Positions 15,536-23,817 of a stretch of 64,000 nucleotides of DNA are shown in pieces. Made by a program: the position numbers and the translations under genes. Position 1 is the stretch's first letter. Each line of letters opens with the position of its first letter. The DNA comes from Microsyncoccus archaeolyticus (GTDB lineage: Bacteria > Patescibacteriota > Minisyncoccia > Minisyncoccales > Minisyncoccaceae). The notes beneath the pieces are model-generated. The model was not told where the DNA came from. It was given only the letters and a program-made list of their open reading frames with translations, and did no database searches. The stretch covers positions 1 through 64,000 of the forward strand of contig BTXY01000003.1 of assembly GCA_036987155.1 (NCBI GenBank), in the 5' to 3' direction.

Positions 15536-16417
15536 ATGAATAAATCGTTTACCTTAATCGAAATGCTAGCAGTAATCCTTATTATAGGATTTCTTTCTTC
15601 TTTTATTGTTGTTCATTTAGATTCAGTGGGTGGTCTTTTTAAGGATAGAAGAGGTGCTGCATTTTCTAATTTTCTTAAAAACGAATTATTAATGAATTTG
15701 GTTTCTGAATGGAGATTAGATGGAGATTCTAATGATTCTTGGATGCTCAACAATGGAACAATGAATAATTTTTCAGCAGATCCTTGGAAACAAGGATCAG
15801 ACTGTATTATGGATTCATGTCTTAGTTTTGATGGAGAAGACGACTGGATTAATTGTGGTCACGATGTCTCTCTTGATTTTTATGACGAGATAACTATTGA
15901 GGCTTGGATTAAAATAACGGGCAATAGACTTGGAGTGCATACATGTCCGATTATAAAAGGGGTAAAAGATGATAGTTCGTGGATGTTCTATGTTGACAGT
16001 GAAAGAAATCCAAATAGAAATGTTTGTTTTGCTGGAATGAAGTCAGATAATTCAGACTGGCTATTTTGGCTTAAAGCAATGTATAGTTTAGGAGAGTGGT
16101 TTCATATGACAGGAACATTTTCTTCTAGTCAGGGTTTTGCCAAGGTTTACAAGAATGGTGAAATGACAGATAGGTTAGACGAAGGAATACAGGGTTCAAC
16201 ATTACACATTTCTGTCGATAAAGATTTAAGAATAGGGTATATTTGGGAAGATGGATATTATTTAGGAGAGATTGATCAAGTTAGGATATATAATGCCGCA
16301 CTAACTATTAGTCAAGTTGAGTCTAATTATTATGCTGGAATAAATAGAATGTTAATTGATAATAAATTAACTAAAGCAGAATTTATTCAAAAAATCGGGG
16401 GATTAAATAATAATTAA
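15536..16417 (+). CDS. Prepilin-like protein with LamG head, copy 4
   Basis: The 293-aa paralogue is the most diverged of the cluster: KSFTLIEMLAVILIIGFLSS with Met instead of Ile after Glu5, SEWRLDGDSNDSW, LamG core (ITIEAWIKITG, EWFHMTGTFSS), and tail ESNYYAGINRML then EFIQKIGGLNNN. The same N-terminal export helix and C-terminal tail flank a variable lectin. It has its own promoter. A small membrane-protein gene follows after 7 nt. Surface adhesion is the likely role; the ligand cannot be read from the sequence. Confidence 0.8.
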   Translation: MNKSFTLIEMLAVILIIGFLSSFIVVHLDSVGGLFKDRRGAAFSNFLKNELLMNLVSEWRLDGDSNDSWMLNNGTMNNFSADPWKQGSDCIMDSCLSFDGEDDWINCGHDVSLDFYDEITIEAWIKITGNRLGVHTCPIIKGVKDDSSWMFYVDSERNPNRNVCFAGMKSDNSDWLFWLKAMYSLGEWFHMTGTFSSSQGFAKVYKNGEMTDRLDEGIQGSTLHISVDKDLRIGYIWEDGYYLGEIDQVRIYNAALTISQVESNYYAGINRMLIDNKLTKAEFIQKIGGLNNN

Positions 16418-16424
16418 AATAATT

Positions 16425-16727
16425 ATGTACACATCATTATTAATCGCAGGTTTTGGAGGAGGGTTTGTTAGGGGACTCATTGGTTATTTAAAGCATCAAT
16501 ATGATTACAAAAATGTTCCTTTTAATTTGCCATATTTCTTTGTAATGATGTTTTTGTCAGGAATAGTAGGTATTCTTGTTGCTGCTGCCATTGATAGCTC
16601 TTTATTAATTATCCAAGGCGTTAATTACATTTCTCCTGGCTTAGCTTTTATTATTGGTTATGCAGGAGGGGATTTTCTAGACGGGATGTATAAGATTGTT
16701 ATGGATAAGGTTAAAGTAAAGAAATAG
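16425..16727 (+). CDS. Small three-TM membrane protein
   Basis: The 100-aa product has three hydrophobic segments (about 2-20, 34-55 and 68-85), the first and last rich in Gly (AGFGGGFVRGLIGY, IIGYAGGDFLDGMY). The ends are charged, with a Lys-rich C-terminus. The size and glycine-rich helices resemble holin-like or small channel proteins, but I cannot assign a family. It follows prepilin copy 4 by 7 nt, so it is probably co-transcribed. The gap 16728-16834 contains short A/T palindromes but no gene. Confidence 0.6.
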   Translation: MYTSLLIAGFGGGFVRGLIGYLKHQYDYKNVPFNLPYFFVMMFLSGIVGILVAAAIDSSLLIIQGVNYISPGLAFIIGYAGGDFLDGMYKIVMDKVKVKK

Positions 16728-16834
16728 TCTTAGTTTATCGTATATAGTTAATATATGTATGATAATTATAAAATTATCTGAAAATTAGATATTGTAATAT
16801 CATAATTTACATTAATTTGTATATTAGAGGGGTG

Positions 16835-16877
16835 TTGACAGTTTACAGTTGACAGTAAACTGTAAACCATATATAAT
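16835..16877 (+). promoter_or_regulatory. Promoter with nested inverted-repeat operator
   Basis: TTGACA (16849-16854), N17, TATAAT (16872-16877), ending 9 nt before the ATG at 16887. Overlapping the -35 is a perfect repeat GTTTACAGT/ACTGTAAAC (16841-16849 and 16859-16867). A second nested pair is CAGTTTAC/GTAAACTG. A second TTGACA lies at 16835. The layout suggests repression, possibly by the HTH protein it drives. Confidence 0.75.
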
Positions 16878-16886
16878 GAGATCAAT

Positions 16887-17861
16887 ATGGAAACAAGCCA
16901 AAAAATCATTAATTTTATTAAGGACAAGGGACAAGTAACAGCAAAGGAAATAGTTGATGAAGTTGGAATAACCCGCCAAGCTCTTTTTAGATATCATTTA
17001 AACAAACTTGTAGAAGCAGGGATTATTGAAAAAAGAGGAAAATCTCCAAAGGTTTTTTATTCAATAAAAGAGAAGCAGAAGACTAGACAATCTTTTTCTG
17101 TTCCCAAAGAATATGCTGATAAAATAGAAGACAGTTATTTAATAATAACGTCATCAGGAGAGGAAAAAAGAGGAATTGATGGATTTACATATTGGTGTGA
17201 AAAAAATAATTTGCCGATAGAGAAAACAGCTAAAGAGTATATTGATACTTTGAAAAAATACGAGAAGTATAAAATAAATGGGGTTATTGATGGAACAGAA
17301 AAATTCAAGAATTCTTTTAAAGAAGTTTTTTTAGATAAAGTATTTTATCTTGATTTTTATAGCATTGAAAGATTTGGTAAAACAAAGTTGGGACAAGTTC
17401 TTCTTTATGCGAAGAACAGTCAAGATAAAAGATTGATTAAGGAGCTAGTTTTAGAAATAAAACCAAAGATAGAAAAAATAATAAAAGAATTTAAAATTGA
17501 TGGAGTGGGATTTATTCCACCTACTGTTAAAAGAGAGGTTCAGCTAATGAGAGAAATCCAAAAACAGTTGAAACTTAAAACTAGAATTATTGAGATATCA
17601 AAAATAAAAACAGACATCATTGTTCCTCAAAAAACTTTAAATAAGATAGAAGACAGAATAGAAAATGCTCAAAAAACAATTTCCGTAGAGGAAAATGCTG
17701 TTTTTTCAAATATTCTTTTAATTGATGATGCTGTTGGTTCTGGAGCAACATTTAACGAAACAGCTAGGAAAATAAGGAAAAAAGGAATTTGTGAAAACAA
17801 AATAATAGGATTAGCAATAACAGGAAGCTTTAAGGGTTTTGACGTTATTAGCGAAGTTTAA
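16887..17861 (+). CDS. HTH-phosphoribosyltransferase fusion regulator
   Basis: The 324-aa protein has an N-terminal winged HTH (about 1-60, VTAKEIVDEVGITRQALFRY then LVEAGIIEKRGKSPKVFY), a middle region without a clear family, and a C-terminal type I phosphoribosyltransferase domain. The last shows the PRPP-binding loop ILLIDDAVGSGATFNE near residues 276-291. PRTase-HTH proteins such as PurR use PRPP as an effector, so this may sense PRPP or a nucleotide; alternatively it is an active enzyme. The promoter palindrome suggests autoregulation. trpS follows 13 nt after its stop. Confidence 0.75.
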   Translation: METSQKIINFIKDKGQVTAKEIVDEVGITRQALFRYHLNKLVEAGIIEKRGKSPKVFYSIKEKQKTRQSFSVPKEYADKIEDSYLIITSSGEEKRGIDGFTYWCEKNNLPIEKTAKEYIDTLKKYEKYKINGVIDGTEKFKNSFKEVFLDKVFYLDFYSIERFGKTKLGQVLLYAKNSQDKRLIKELVLEIKPKIEKIIKEFKIDGVGFIPPTVKREVQLMREIQKQLKLKTRIIEISKIKTDIIVPQKTLNKIEDRIENAQKTISVEENAVFSNILLIDDAVGSGATFNETARKIRKKGICENKIIGLAITGSFKGFDVISEV

Positions 17862-17874
17862 TATAATAAATAAT

Positions 17875-18867
17875 ATGAAAAAGAAAAGAATTTTAACTGG
17901 AGACAGGCCTACTGGAAGCTTGCATCTGGGACATTATGTAGGGTCTTTAAAAAATAGGGTAAGATTCCAAGATGAATACGATTGTTTTTTCATTATCGCT
18001 GATTACCAGGTTTTTACAGATCATTTGAATGACAATATTCAAATCGAAAAAAATATTAGGGAAATAACAATGGATTATTTATCTGTCGGAATTGATCCTA
18101 AGAAAAGCAGTATTTTTATTCAATCTGAAATTCCTGAAATAGCTCAATTAACAATGTATTTTTCTTTTCTTGTTTCAATTGCAAGATTAAACAGAAATCC
18201 AACAATTAAAGAAGAATTAAAAGCAGCAAAGATAAAAGAATCAGAAATGAGTTATGGATTTTTAGGTTATCCTGTTTCTCAAGCAGCAGACATTCTTGCT
18301 TTGAGAGCTAATATTGTTCCAGTAGGGGAAGATCAGCTTCCTCATTTAGAACAAACAAGAGAAATAGCTAAGAAGTTTAATAATGTGTTTAAAACTGATT
18401 TATTTGAGCTTCCAGAGGCTTTATTAGGCGAGATGCCAAGGTTATCAGGGTTAGATGGTCAAAAGATGAGCAAGAGTAGGAATAATGCGATTTATCTTAA
18501 AGATAGCAAAGAAGATGTTTCAAAGAAAGTAATGAAAGTATTTACTGATCCAACAAGAATCCACGCTAGTGATCCGGGGCATATTGAAGGAAATGTCTTG
18601 TTTGAATATTTTGATGCTTTTAATAAAGATAAAGAAGAAGTTAAAAAACTAAAAGAAGAGTATAAAAAAGGAAAAGTAGGAGACGTTTCTTTAAAGAAAA
18701 GATTAGGAGAAGTAATAAATGAATTTTTAGAGCCGATAAGAGAGAGAAGAAAAGAATATGAGTCAAAACCAAAGCTAATAGAAAAGATACTGGAGGAGGG
18801 AATAGAGAAGACAAGAAAAGAAGCTAAAGAAACAATGAAGATGGTAAAAGAGGCAATTTATAAATAA
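17875..18867 (+). CDS. trpS: Tryptophanyl-tRNA synthetase
   Basis: The 330-aa class I aminoacyl-tRNA synthetase charges tRNA-Trp in the cytoplasm. The HIGH motif appears as HLGH at 17-20 (TGDRPTGSLHLGHYVGS) and KMSKS at about 197-201 (GQKMSKSRNN). Both sit in the Rossmann core, and length is standard for bacterial TrpRS. Start: the ATG at 17875 is placed just before the canonical KKKRILTGDRPTG; an upstream in-frame TTG overlapping the previous gene would add 12 atypical residues. The prepilin-FGE gene begins 4 nt after its stop. Confidence 0.95.
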   Translation: MKKKRILTGDRPTGSLHLGHYVGSLKNRVRFQDEYDCFFIIADYQVFTDHLNDNIQIEKNIREITMDYLSVGIDPKKSSIFIQSEIPEIAQLTMYFSFLVSIARLNRNPTIKEELKAAKIKESEMSYGFLGYPVSQAADILALRANIVPVGEDQLPHLEQTREIAKKFNNVFKTDLFELPEALLGEMPRLSGLDGQKMSKSRNNAIYLKDSKEDVSKKVMKVFTDPTRIHASDPGHIEGNVLFEYFDAFNKDKEEVKKLKEEYKKGKVGDVSLKKRLGEVINEFLEPIRERRKEYESKPKLIEKILEEGIEKTRKEAKETMKMVKEAIYK

Positions 18868-18871
18868 AAAA

Positions 18872-20032
18872 ATGAAAAGATCGTTTACTCTTATAGAAAT
18901 TTTAGTTGTAATAGTCGTTGTCGGAATTTTATCGGCTTTAATTATTATTGGTATGGGATCAATAATGATGGGGGCTAGAGATGCTAAAAGAACAACAGAA
19001 ATTACTAAATTAAGAAATGCTATTTGGTCTGCATCAAATATGGGCGTTAGTGGATATCCTTTAACCCCTGATCAAGGATCTGGAGCAAGGGCTTGGTGTC
19101 ATTTGGGAACAAGTGATTCTAACTGTTCAGAAATAGAAGCAGTTCTAGGAAGTTCAATTCCAAAAGATCCTTTGTATTCTACGGGGAATAAAGAATGGTC
19201 ATATAATTATAAATCAAATGGGAGTACTTTTGATTTATATGCCAAACTTGAAAAGGGAGGTGTTATTTCTTTGTCAGAATCAAAAGTAGCCCCGGTTAAA
19301 GAAACAGAAAATTGTGAAACAGGGTGGATTAATACTGGTTTGGGTTTTTGTGTAATGCAATATGAGGCTAGGAACGATGGTTCTAATCGTCCAATATCAA
19401 CAGGAACTGGTTTACCATGGACAGATGTTTCTCAAATTGCTGCTGTCGCAGCGTGTAAATCAATAGGAGCTCATTTAATTAATAATGCAGAGTGGATGTC
19501 TTTAGCTAGAGATATTGAATCAGTTGGATCTAATTGGACAGGAGGTATTGTTGGATCCGGAGTTTTAAAAAGAGGGAACGTTGGAGATACTGAGGTCGGT
19601 GATTACGATGCAATGGGACCAGAAGAAGGAGTGTCTAATGCTTTAGGAACACTTACTCTTTCAAACGGAGCTCAAATTCATCATCTTTCTGGTAATGTCT
19701 GGGAATTAATTGATTATAATCTTTCTGGCACAGGTGCATTTCCTCAATCTCCAAGCCAATCATCTTGGGCATGGAGGGATATTAATGAAGTTACAGATTG
19801 GGGAAGTATTTTAGGATACAATAATGTAGGCCCTCAAAATAAATCTTATAATGGATCAAAAGGAACAGGAAGAATATATTATAAATCTGACGTTACTTCT
19901 GTTTCTTCTATTTGTCGTGGCGGATCTTGGGATTTCTTAGTTGATTTTTCTAATTTTGGAGTATTTGCTTTTTCTTCAGACATTACTCCAACGAGTGAGT
20001 ACTCAGGTATTGGTTTTCGTTGTGCAAAATAA
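18872..20032 (+). CDS. Prepilin-like protein with FGE-sulfatase-type C-terminal head
   Basis: The 386-aa protein starts MKRSFTLIEILVVIVVVGIL (prepilin signal, Ser before the cleavage point). A pilin-like region follows (about 30-130, with RDAKRTTEITKLRNAIW and the pseudopilin-like motif PKDPLYSTGNKEWSYNYKS). The C-terminal domain (about 150-386) has formylglycine-generating-enzyme/C-type-lectin features: CVMQYEARNDG, NAEWMSLARDIE, HHLSGNVWELIDY, ICRGGSWD and GIGFRCAK. This fold is the common scaffold of diversity-generating-retroelement targets, and the stretch between RGGSW and GFRC is unusually rich in Phe/Ser/Asp encoded by NNT codons. It is probably a pilus-tip or surface binding protein. 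Confidence 0.8.
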   Translation: MKRSFTLIEILVVIVVVGILSALIIIGMGSIMMGARDAKRTTEITKLRNAIWSASNMGVSGYPLTPDQGSGARAWCHLGTSDSNCSEIEAVLGSSIPKDPLYSTGNKEWSYNYKSNGSTFDLYAKLEKGGVISLSESKVAPVKETENCETGWINTGLGFCVMQYEARNDGSNRPISTGTGLPWTDVSQIAAVAACKSIGAHLINNAEWMSLARDIESVGSNWTGGIVGSGVLKRGNVGDTEVGDYDAMGPEEGVSNALGTLTLSNGAQIHHLSGNVWELIDYNLSGTGAFPQSPSQSSWAWRDINEVTDWGSILGYNNVGPQNKSYNGSKGTGRIYYKSDVTSVSSICRGGSWDFLVDFSNFGVFAFSSDITPTSEYSGIGFRCAK

Positions 20033-20041
20033 ATTATTGAT

Positions 20042-20069
20042 TTGCCTTTTTTATATTATATGATAAAAT
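20042..20069 (+). promoter_or_regulatory. Promoter of the metallopeptidase gene
   Basis: TTGCCT (20042-20047), N16, TAAAAT (20064-20069). A GAGG at 20071-20074 just before the ATG may serve as an SD. Confidence 0.5.
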
Positions 20070-20081
20070 AGAGGCACGAAA

Positions 20082-21518
20082 ATGAGAAAACAAATTAAAT
20101 TCTTAATATTTTTCTTTTGCTTAATTCCTTTTGTTTCGGTTAGAGCTGATACTTTAAATCAAAAAGTAGATTTTAATATTGAATCAAGTTATTCTATCAA
20201 TGAAGAAATTAAAACTTCAGCTAGTTTAAAGAAGATTTCTTCAAAGCTCTATTTTTATTTCGATGATAATTGGTGGAATAAATTAAGCTCTCAAGAAGTA
20301 GAGGAAATAGATAAGATTTTAACTGATTTAGGTAATGAGTTTGATTCAGTTATTTATCCTAAGACAACTTCTTTTTATGGTTCAGAGTGGATTTCTGGGG
20401 TAGATAAGGATAGCAAGATAACTGTTTTGTTTTACCCAATGAAAGAAAATGCTAGGGGGTATTTTAGAAATATTGATGAATACGAAAAAATCATTGCTCC
20501 AGGATCAAATCAGAGAGAAATGGTTTATCTTAATGCTGATAATCTTAAGCATAAATTTATTAATGAATTTTTAGCTCACGAATTTGTCCACTTAATTGAA
20601 TTTAATCAAAAAGAAAGAGCATATAATGTTAATGAAGATATTTGGCTTTCTGAAGCAAGAGCAGAGTATATAATAACTTATTTAGGATATAATGATAAAG
20701 ATAATAGTTATTTAGATCAAAGAATAGAGGACTTTTTAGATAGGCCAACAGATTCTTTAACTCAATGGGATAGTGATTTTTATGATTATGGGATAATTAA
20801 CATTTTCACTCACTATTTAGTCGATAATTATGGAAAAGAAGTTTTATCTGAATCACTAAAAACAAACAAGGTAGGCGTAGAAAGCATTGATTATGCCTTG
20901 AATAGATTAGGGAAACAAAAGTCATTTAAAGATATTTTTATTGATTGGTCTATTGCTGTTTATTTAAATGATTGTACTCTGTCTCAAAATTATTGCTTCA
21001 AAGATTCTAAACTAAGTAAACTGCAATTAATTCCTTTTAATAATTTATTACCTTTGTCTGGAGAAAGTTCTTTGTCTGTTAGTCAGACTTTAATGTCTTG
21101 GTCAAGTCATTGGCAAAAATTTAGTGGAGCAAGAAGTGATCTTAAAATTGAATTTGATGGAAAAAATCAAAACAATATCAAGGTTTTCTACATTATTAAA
21201 GACTTTTCAGGAAACTATGAATTAAAAGAACTTATTTTAGATAGCGGTAAAAAGGGGACAATAACAGTGTCTGGGATGGGAAAGGATAAGTCTTCAATAG
21301 TAATAATCCCTATTTATTTTAGCAATTCTCCTAATTCATTTTATTCCATAACAACAAATACCTATACTCAAACAAATAATAATAACAATCAAACACAGGA
21401 TTCTCGGTTTCCTTTTGAGGTAAGTAAACCATTAAGCCAAATGAGTAGGGAAGAGCTTTTAAGCGTGCTTTTGAGGCTTATAATCTACTTAATATTGCAA
21501 GGGAAGTTAGTGATTTAA
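20082..21518 (+). CDS. Exported zinc metallopeptidase (gluzincin, M30-like)
   Basis: The 478-aa protein has a signal peptide (about 1-22, ending VRA-D). The zinc site is HEFVH at 166-170, with a downstream glutamate in WLSEARAEY (E191) as expected third ligand, the HExxH...E pattern of gluzincins. Spacing and context (NEFLAHEFVHLIEFNQ) resemble the M30 hyicolysin group, but the family is tentative. A C-terminal Asn/Gln-rich linker precedes a hydrophobic segment (about 458-476), so the enzyme may stay membrane-tethered. Likely an extracellular protease that processes surface or environmental proteins. Confidence 0.75.
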   Translation: MRKQIKFLIFFFCLIPFVSVRADTLNQKVDFNIESSYSINEEIKTSASLKKISSKLYFYFDDNWWNKLSSQEVEEIDKILTDLGNEFDSVIYPKTTSFYGSEWISGVDKDSKITVLFYPMKENARGYFRNIDEYEKIIAPGSNQREMVYLNADNLKHKFINEFLAHEFVHLIEFNQKERAYNVNEDIWLSEARAEYIITYLGYNDKDNSYLDQRIEDFLDRPTDSLTQWDSDFYDYGIINIFTHYLVDNYGKEVLSESLKTNKVGVESIDYALNRLGKQKSFKDIFIDWSIAVYLNDCTLSQNYCFKDSKLSKLQLIPFNNLLPLSGESSLSVSQTLMSWSSHWQKFSGARSDLKIEFDGKNQNNIKVFYIIKDFSGNYELKELILDSGKKGTITVSGMGKDKSSIVIIPIYFSNSPNSFYSITTNTYTQTNNNNNQTQDSRFPFEVSKPLSQMSREELLSVLLRLIIYLILQGKLVI

Positions 21519-21526
21519 ATTTGAAA

Positions 21527-21581
21527 ATTCTTGCGCGATTCTTGCGCGATTCTTGCGCGATTTTTAATTTTATAGTATAAT
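21527..21581 (+). promoter_or_regulatory. Fic promoter preceded by three 11-bp tandem repeats
   Basis: ATTCTTGCGCG occurs three times end to end (21527-21559). The last copy contains the -35 TTGCGC (21553-21558), followed by N17 and TATAAT (21576-21581), 7 nt before the ATG. An 11-bp period places repeats on one DNA face, as for a cooperative repressor. Confidence 0.75.
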
Positions 21582-21588
21582 TTAATTA

Positions 21589-22647
21589 ATGTTTAGTCCT
21601 AAATACAAATTAAATAATAAAGTAATATCAAGACTTACTTCTATTGCAGAAGCAAGAATTATAATTGAAAAAGCAAAACTTTTACCAAAACAAGAAATTA
21701 ACCTCAGGAGACAGGCGGTGATTAGGATGACTCATAATTCTACTGGTATAGAGGGAAATATCCTTTCTTTAAAGCAAGTAGAAAGTATCGTTAGGGGGAT
21801 TAAGATAGATGCACCCCAAAGAGATATTTACGAAGTTGAGAATTATTTAAAAACCTTAAAATACATAACAGAAATTATTGAAAAGAATGAGCCAATTTCA
21901 AAAAGAGCGATATTAAGGATTCATAAGCTTGTTACAAGCAAAACGCTACCAAAGAATCAGTCTGGAATTTATAGGTCGGGTCAAGTTTATGTTGTAAGTA
22001 GAAGACTCGGCCTACCAGATAAAATTATTTATACTGCTCCTCAGGCCGAGAGGGTTTCAATATTAATGGATGATTTGCTTGAGTGGATTAAAAAAAGCGA
22101 GAAAGAAAAAATCAACCCTGTCATTGTTGCCGGCGTAGTTCATCAAGAAATTGCAGCTATTCACCCTTTTAGCGACGGGAACGGAAGAACCGCTAGAGCC
22201 TTAGCCACATTGATTCTTTATAAAATGGGTTATGATTTTAGAAAACTTTTTGCCCTAGAAGATTATTATAATAAAGACAGACAATCTTATTATAATGCTA
22301 TTAATATTGGAAGTAATTACGATCATAGAAAGGTTGATTTTACTCCATGGTTAGAATATTTTATTAAAGGTTTTAATGAAGAAATTGAAAAAGTTAAAAA
22401 AACAGTAATTAATCTTTCCTTAAAAAGGGTGGGGGAAAATATTAATTCTAAAATATATCTAGACGAAAATCAACTAAAAATTATAGACTTTTTAGAATCT
22501 ATGGGCAGAATCACAGTTAAAGATGTAATAGATATTTTAAATTGTTCGAGGAGGAAAGCTCAATTAGAAATGCAAAAATTAAAAAAAATAAAAATGATTT
22601 CTCAAGTTGGCAAGGGACCAGCCTCTGCTTATATCCTTGCTAAATAA
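21589..22647 (+). CDS. Fic-family protein (AMP transferase) with C-terminal HTH
   Basis: The 352-aa protein has the full Fic active-site loop HPFSDGNGRTAR starting at about residue 189, with catalytic His and the GNGR anion pocket. The N-terminal inhibitory helix motif [S/T]xxxE[G/N] is present as STGIEG (51-56), making it a class II, self-inhibited Fic. The C-terminal part (about 290-352) is a winged HTH (ITVKDVIDILNCSRRKAQLEMQ, then a GKGPASAY wing), so it may also bind DNA, perhaps its own repeat-bearing promoter. Known Fic enzymes AMPylate hydroxyl side chains of target proteins. Confidence 0.88.
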   Translation: MFSPKYKLNNKVISRLTSIAEARIIIEKAKLLPKQEINLRRQAVIRMTHNSTGIEGNILSLKQVESIVRGIKIDAPQRDIYEVENYLKTLKYITEIIEKNEPISKRAILRIHKLVTSKTLPKNQSGIYRSGQVYVVSRRLGLPDKIIYTAPQAERVSILMDDLLEWIKKSEKEKINPVIVAGVVHQEIAAIHPFSDGNGRTARALATLILYKMGYDFRKLFALEDYYNKDRQSYYNAINIGSNYDHRKVDFTPWLEYFIKGFNEEIEKVKKTVINLSLKRVGENINSKIYLDENQLKIIDFLESMGRITVKDVIDILNCSRRKAQLEMQKLKKIKMISQVGKGPASAYILAK

Positions 22648-22657
22648 TTGTTGCAAA

Positions 22658-22700
22658 AATCGTATCAATATGATACGATTATATGGTATAAATGATACGA
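22658..22700 (+). promoter_or_regulatory. TGATACGA operator of the second Fic gene
   Basis: A perfect 10-bp inverted repeat AATCGTATCA/TGATACGATT (22658-22667 and 22671-22680, 3-nt spacer) is followed by a third half-site TGATACGA (22693-22700), 2 nt before the ATG. A TATAAA (22687-22692) lies between them, with no good -35. It looks like an autoregulatory operator. Confidence 0.7.
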
Positions 22701-22702
22701 AA

Positions 22703-23761
22703 ATGATTTTAAACCAAAAAGAACAAAAAATAATTTCCATAATTTTAAAGCAAGAAAAGGCGCAGTCTTCGAGTATTTATGAAGAATTATTAAAGCTTGA
22801 AGAAAGCATTTCTTTTGTTACCGTAAAAAGAATTTTATCTGAACTAGTTAAGAAAGATTTTTTAATCGTTAGTGGCTCTGGAAGATCTACAAATTATAGC
22901 GTTAGTATAAATGGAAGGGTATTTTTTGATGTAAATGCTCATGAATATTGTTCTGTTGATCCAGACAAAAGATATGGTTTCAAGAAATATAATTTTGAAT
23001 TATTCTCTTCTTTCCCTAAAGAATTATTTACAAAAGAAGAGCTAGATAAACTAAACAATGCAACAACAAAATACGAATTAAAATTAAAAGATTTTCCACC
23101 CTCTTTACAAAAAAAAGAATTAGAGAGATTTATTATTGAATTGTCTTGGAAATCATCAAAAATTGAAGGCAATACTTATACCCTTCTTGATACAGAAAAA
23201 TTAATTTTAGAGAATCAGGTAGCTGCTGGAAAAACAATTGAAGAAACTCAAATGATTTTAAATCATAAAGATGCTTTTAATTTTATTTACGAAAATTCAA
23301 AAAAATTCGAAAACGTCACAAGGAAAAATATAGAAGAGTTGCACAAGATATTAATTAAAAAGTTAAATATAAATTCTGGTTTAAGAAAAAAGATAGTAGG
23401 TATAACAGGTTCTATTTATAAGCCGTTAGACAATATTTATCAAATAGAGGAGGCCATAGAGTCTCTTGGCGTAATTATTTCTAAATTATCAGACCCTTAT
23501 TCAAAAGCCTTGATGGCATTGTTGGGAGTAAGTTATATCCAGCCATTTGACGATGGTAATAAAAGAACAAGCCGTTTAATTGCGGATGCCATATTGTTGT
23601 CAAATAACCTTCCGCCTCTTTCTTATCGTAGCGTTGACGAAAAAGAATACAAAGAGGCGATTCTTGTTTTCTATGAATTAAATTCAATTAACCCATTTAA
23701 AAAGATATTTATTGAGCAATATTATTTTACTGTAGAAAACTACTCTGTTTTTAAGATCTAA
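22703..23761 (+). CDS. Fic/Doc-like protein lacking the catalytic histidine
   Basis: The 352-aa protein starts at ATG 22703; the upstream TTG extension would overlap the previous gene and the operator. It has an N-terminal winged HTH (about 1-75), the inhibitory motif SSKIEG (151-156) and a Fic fold. The loop reads QPFDDGNKRTSR from residue 280: Gln replaces the essential His, and GNKR is the Doc-type variant. It is therefore predicted to lack AMP-transferase or Doc-kinase activity by the usual mechanism, and may serve as regulator or partner of the intact Fic encoded 55 nt upstream. Confidence 0.82.
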   Translation: MILNQKEQKIISIILKQEKAQSSSIYEELLKLEESISFVTVKRILSELVKKDFLIVSGSGRSTNYSVSINGRVFFDVNAHEYCSVDPDKRYGFKKYNFELFSSFPKELFTKEELDKLNNATTKYELKLKDFPPSLQKKELERFIIELSWKSSKIEGNTYTLLDTEKLILENQVAAGKTIEETQMILNHKDAFNFIYENSKKFENVTRKNIEELHKILIKKLNINSGLRKKIVGITGSIYKPLDNIYQIEEAIESLGVIISKLSDPYSKALMALLGVSYIQPFDDGNKRTSRLIADAILLSNNLPPLSYRSVDEKEYKEAILVFYELNSINPFKKIFIEQYYFTVENYSVFKI

Positions 23762-23817
23762 TTTCAGGTAGATTTTATTCAATAAAGGTAATCGTTTTAA
23801 ACAATATTTAAAGCATA

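Noticed and set aside
21527..21559. Three 11-bp repeats considered as a CRISPR or iteron origin
   Set aside because: No spacers; too few copies and no replication gene. Position on a promoter fits an operator better.
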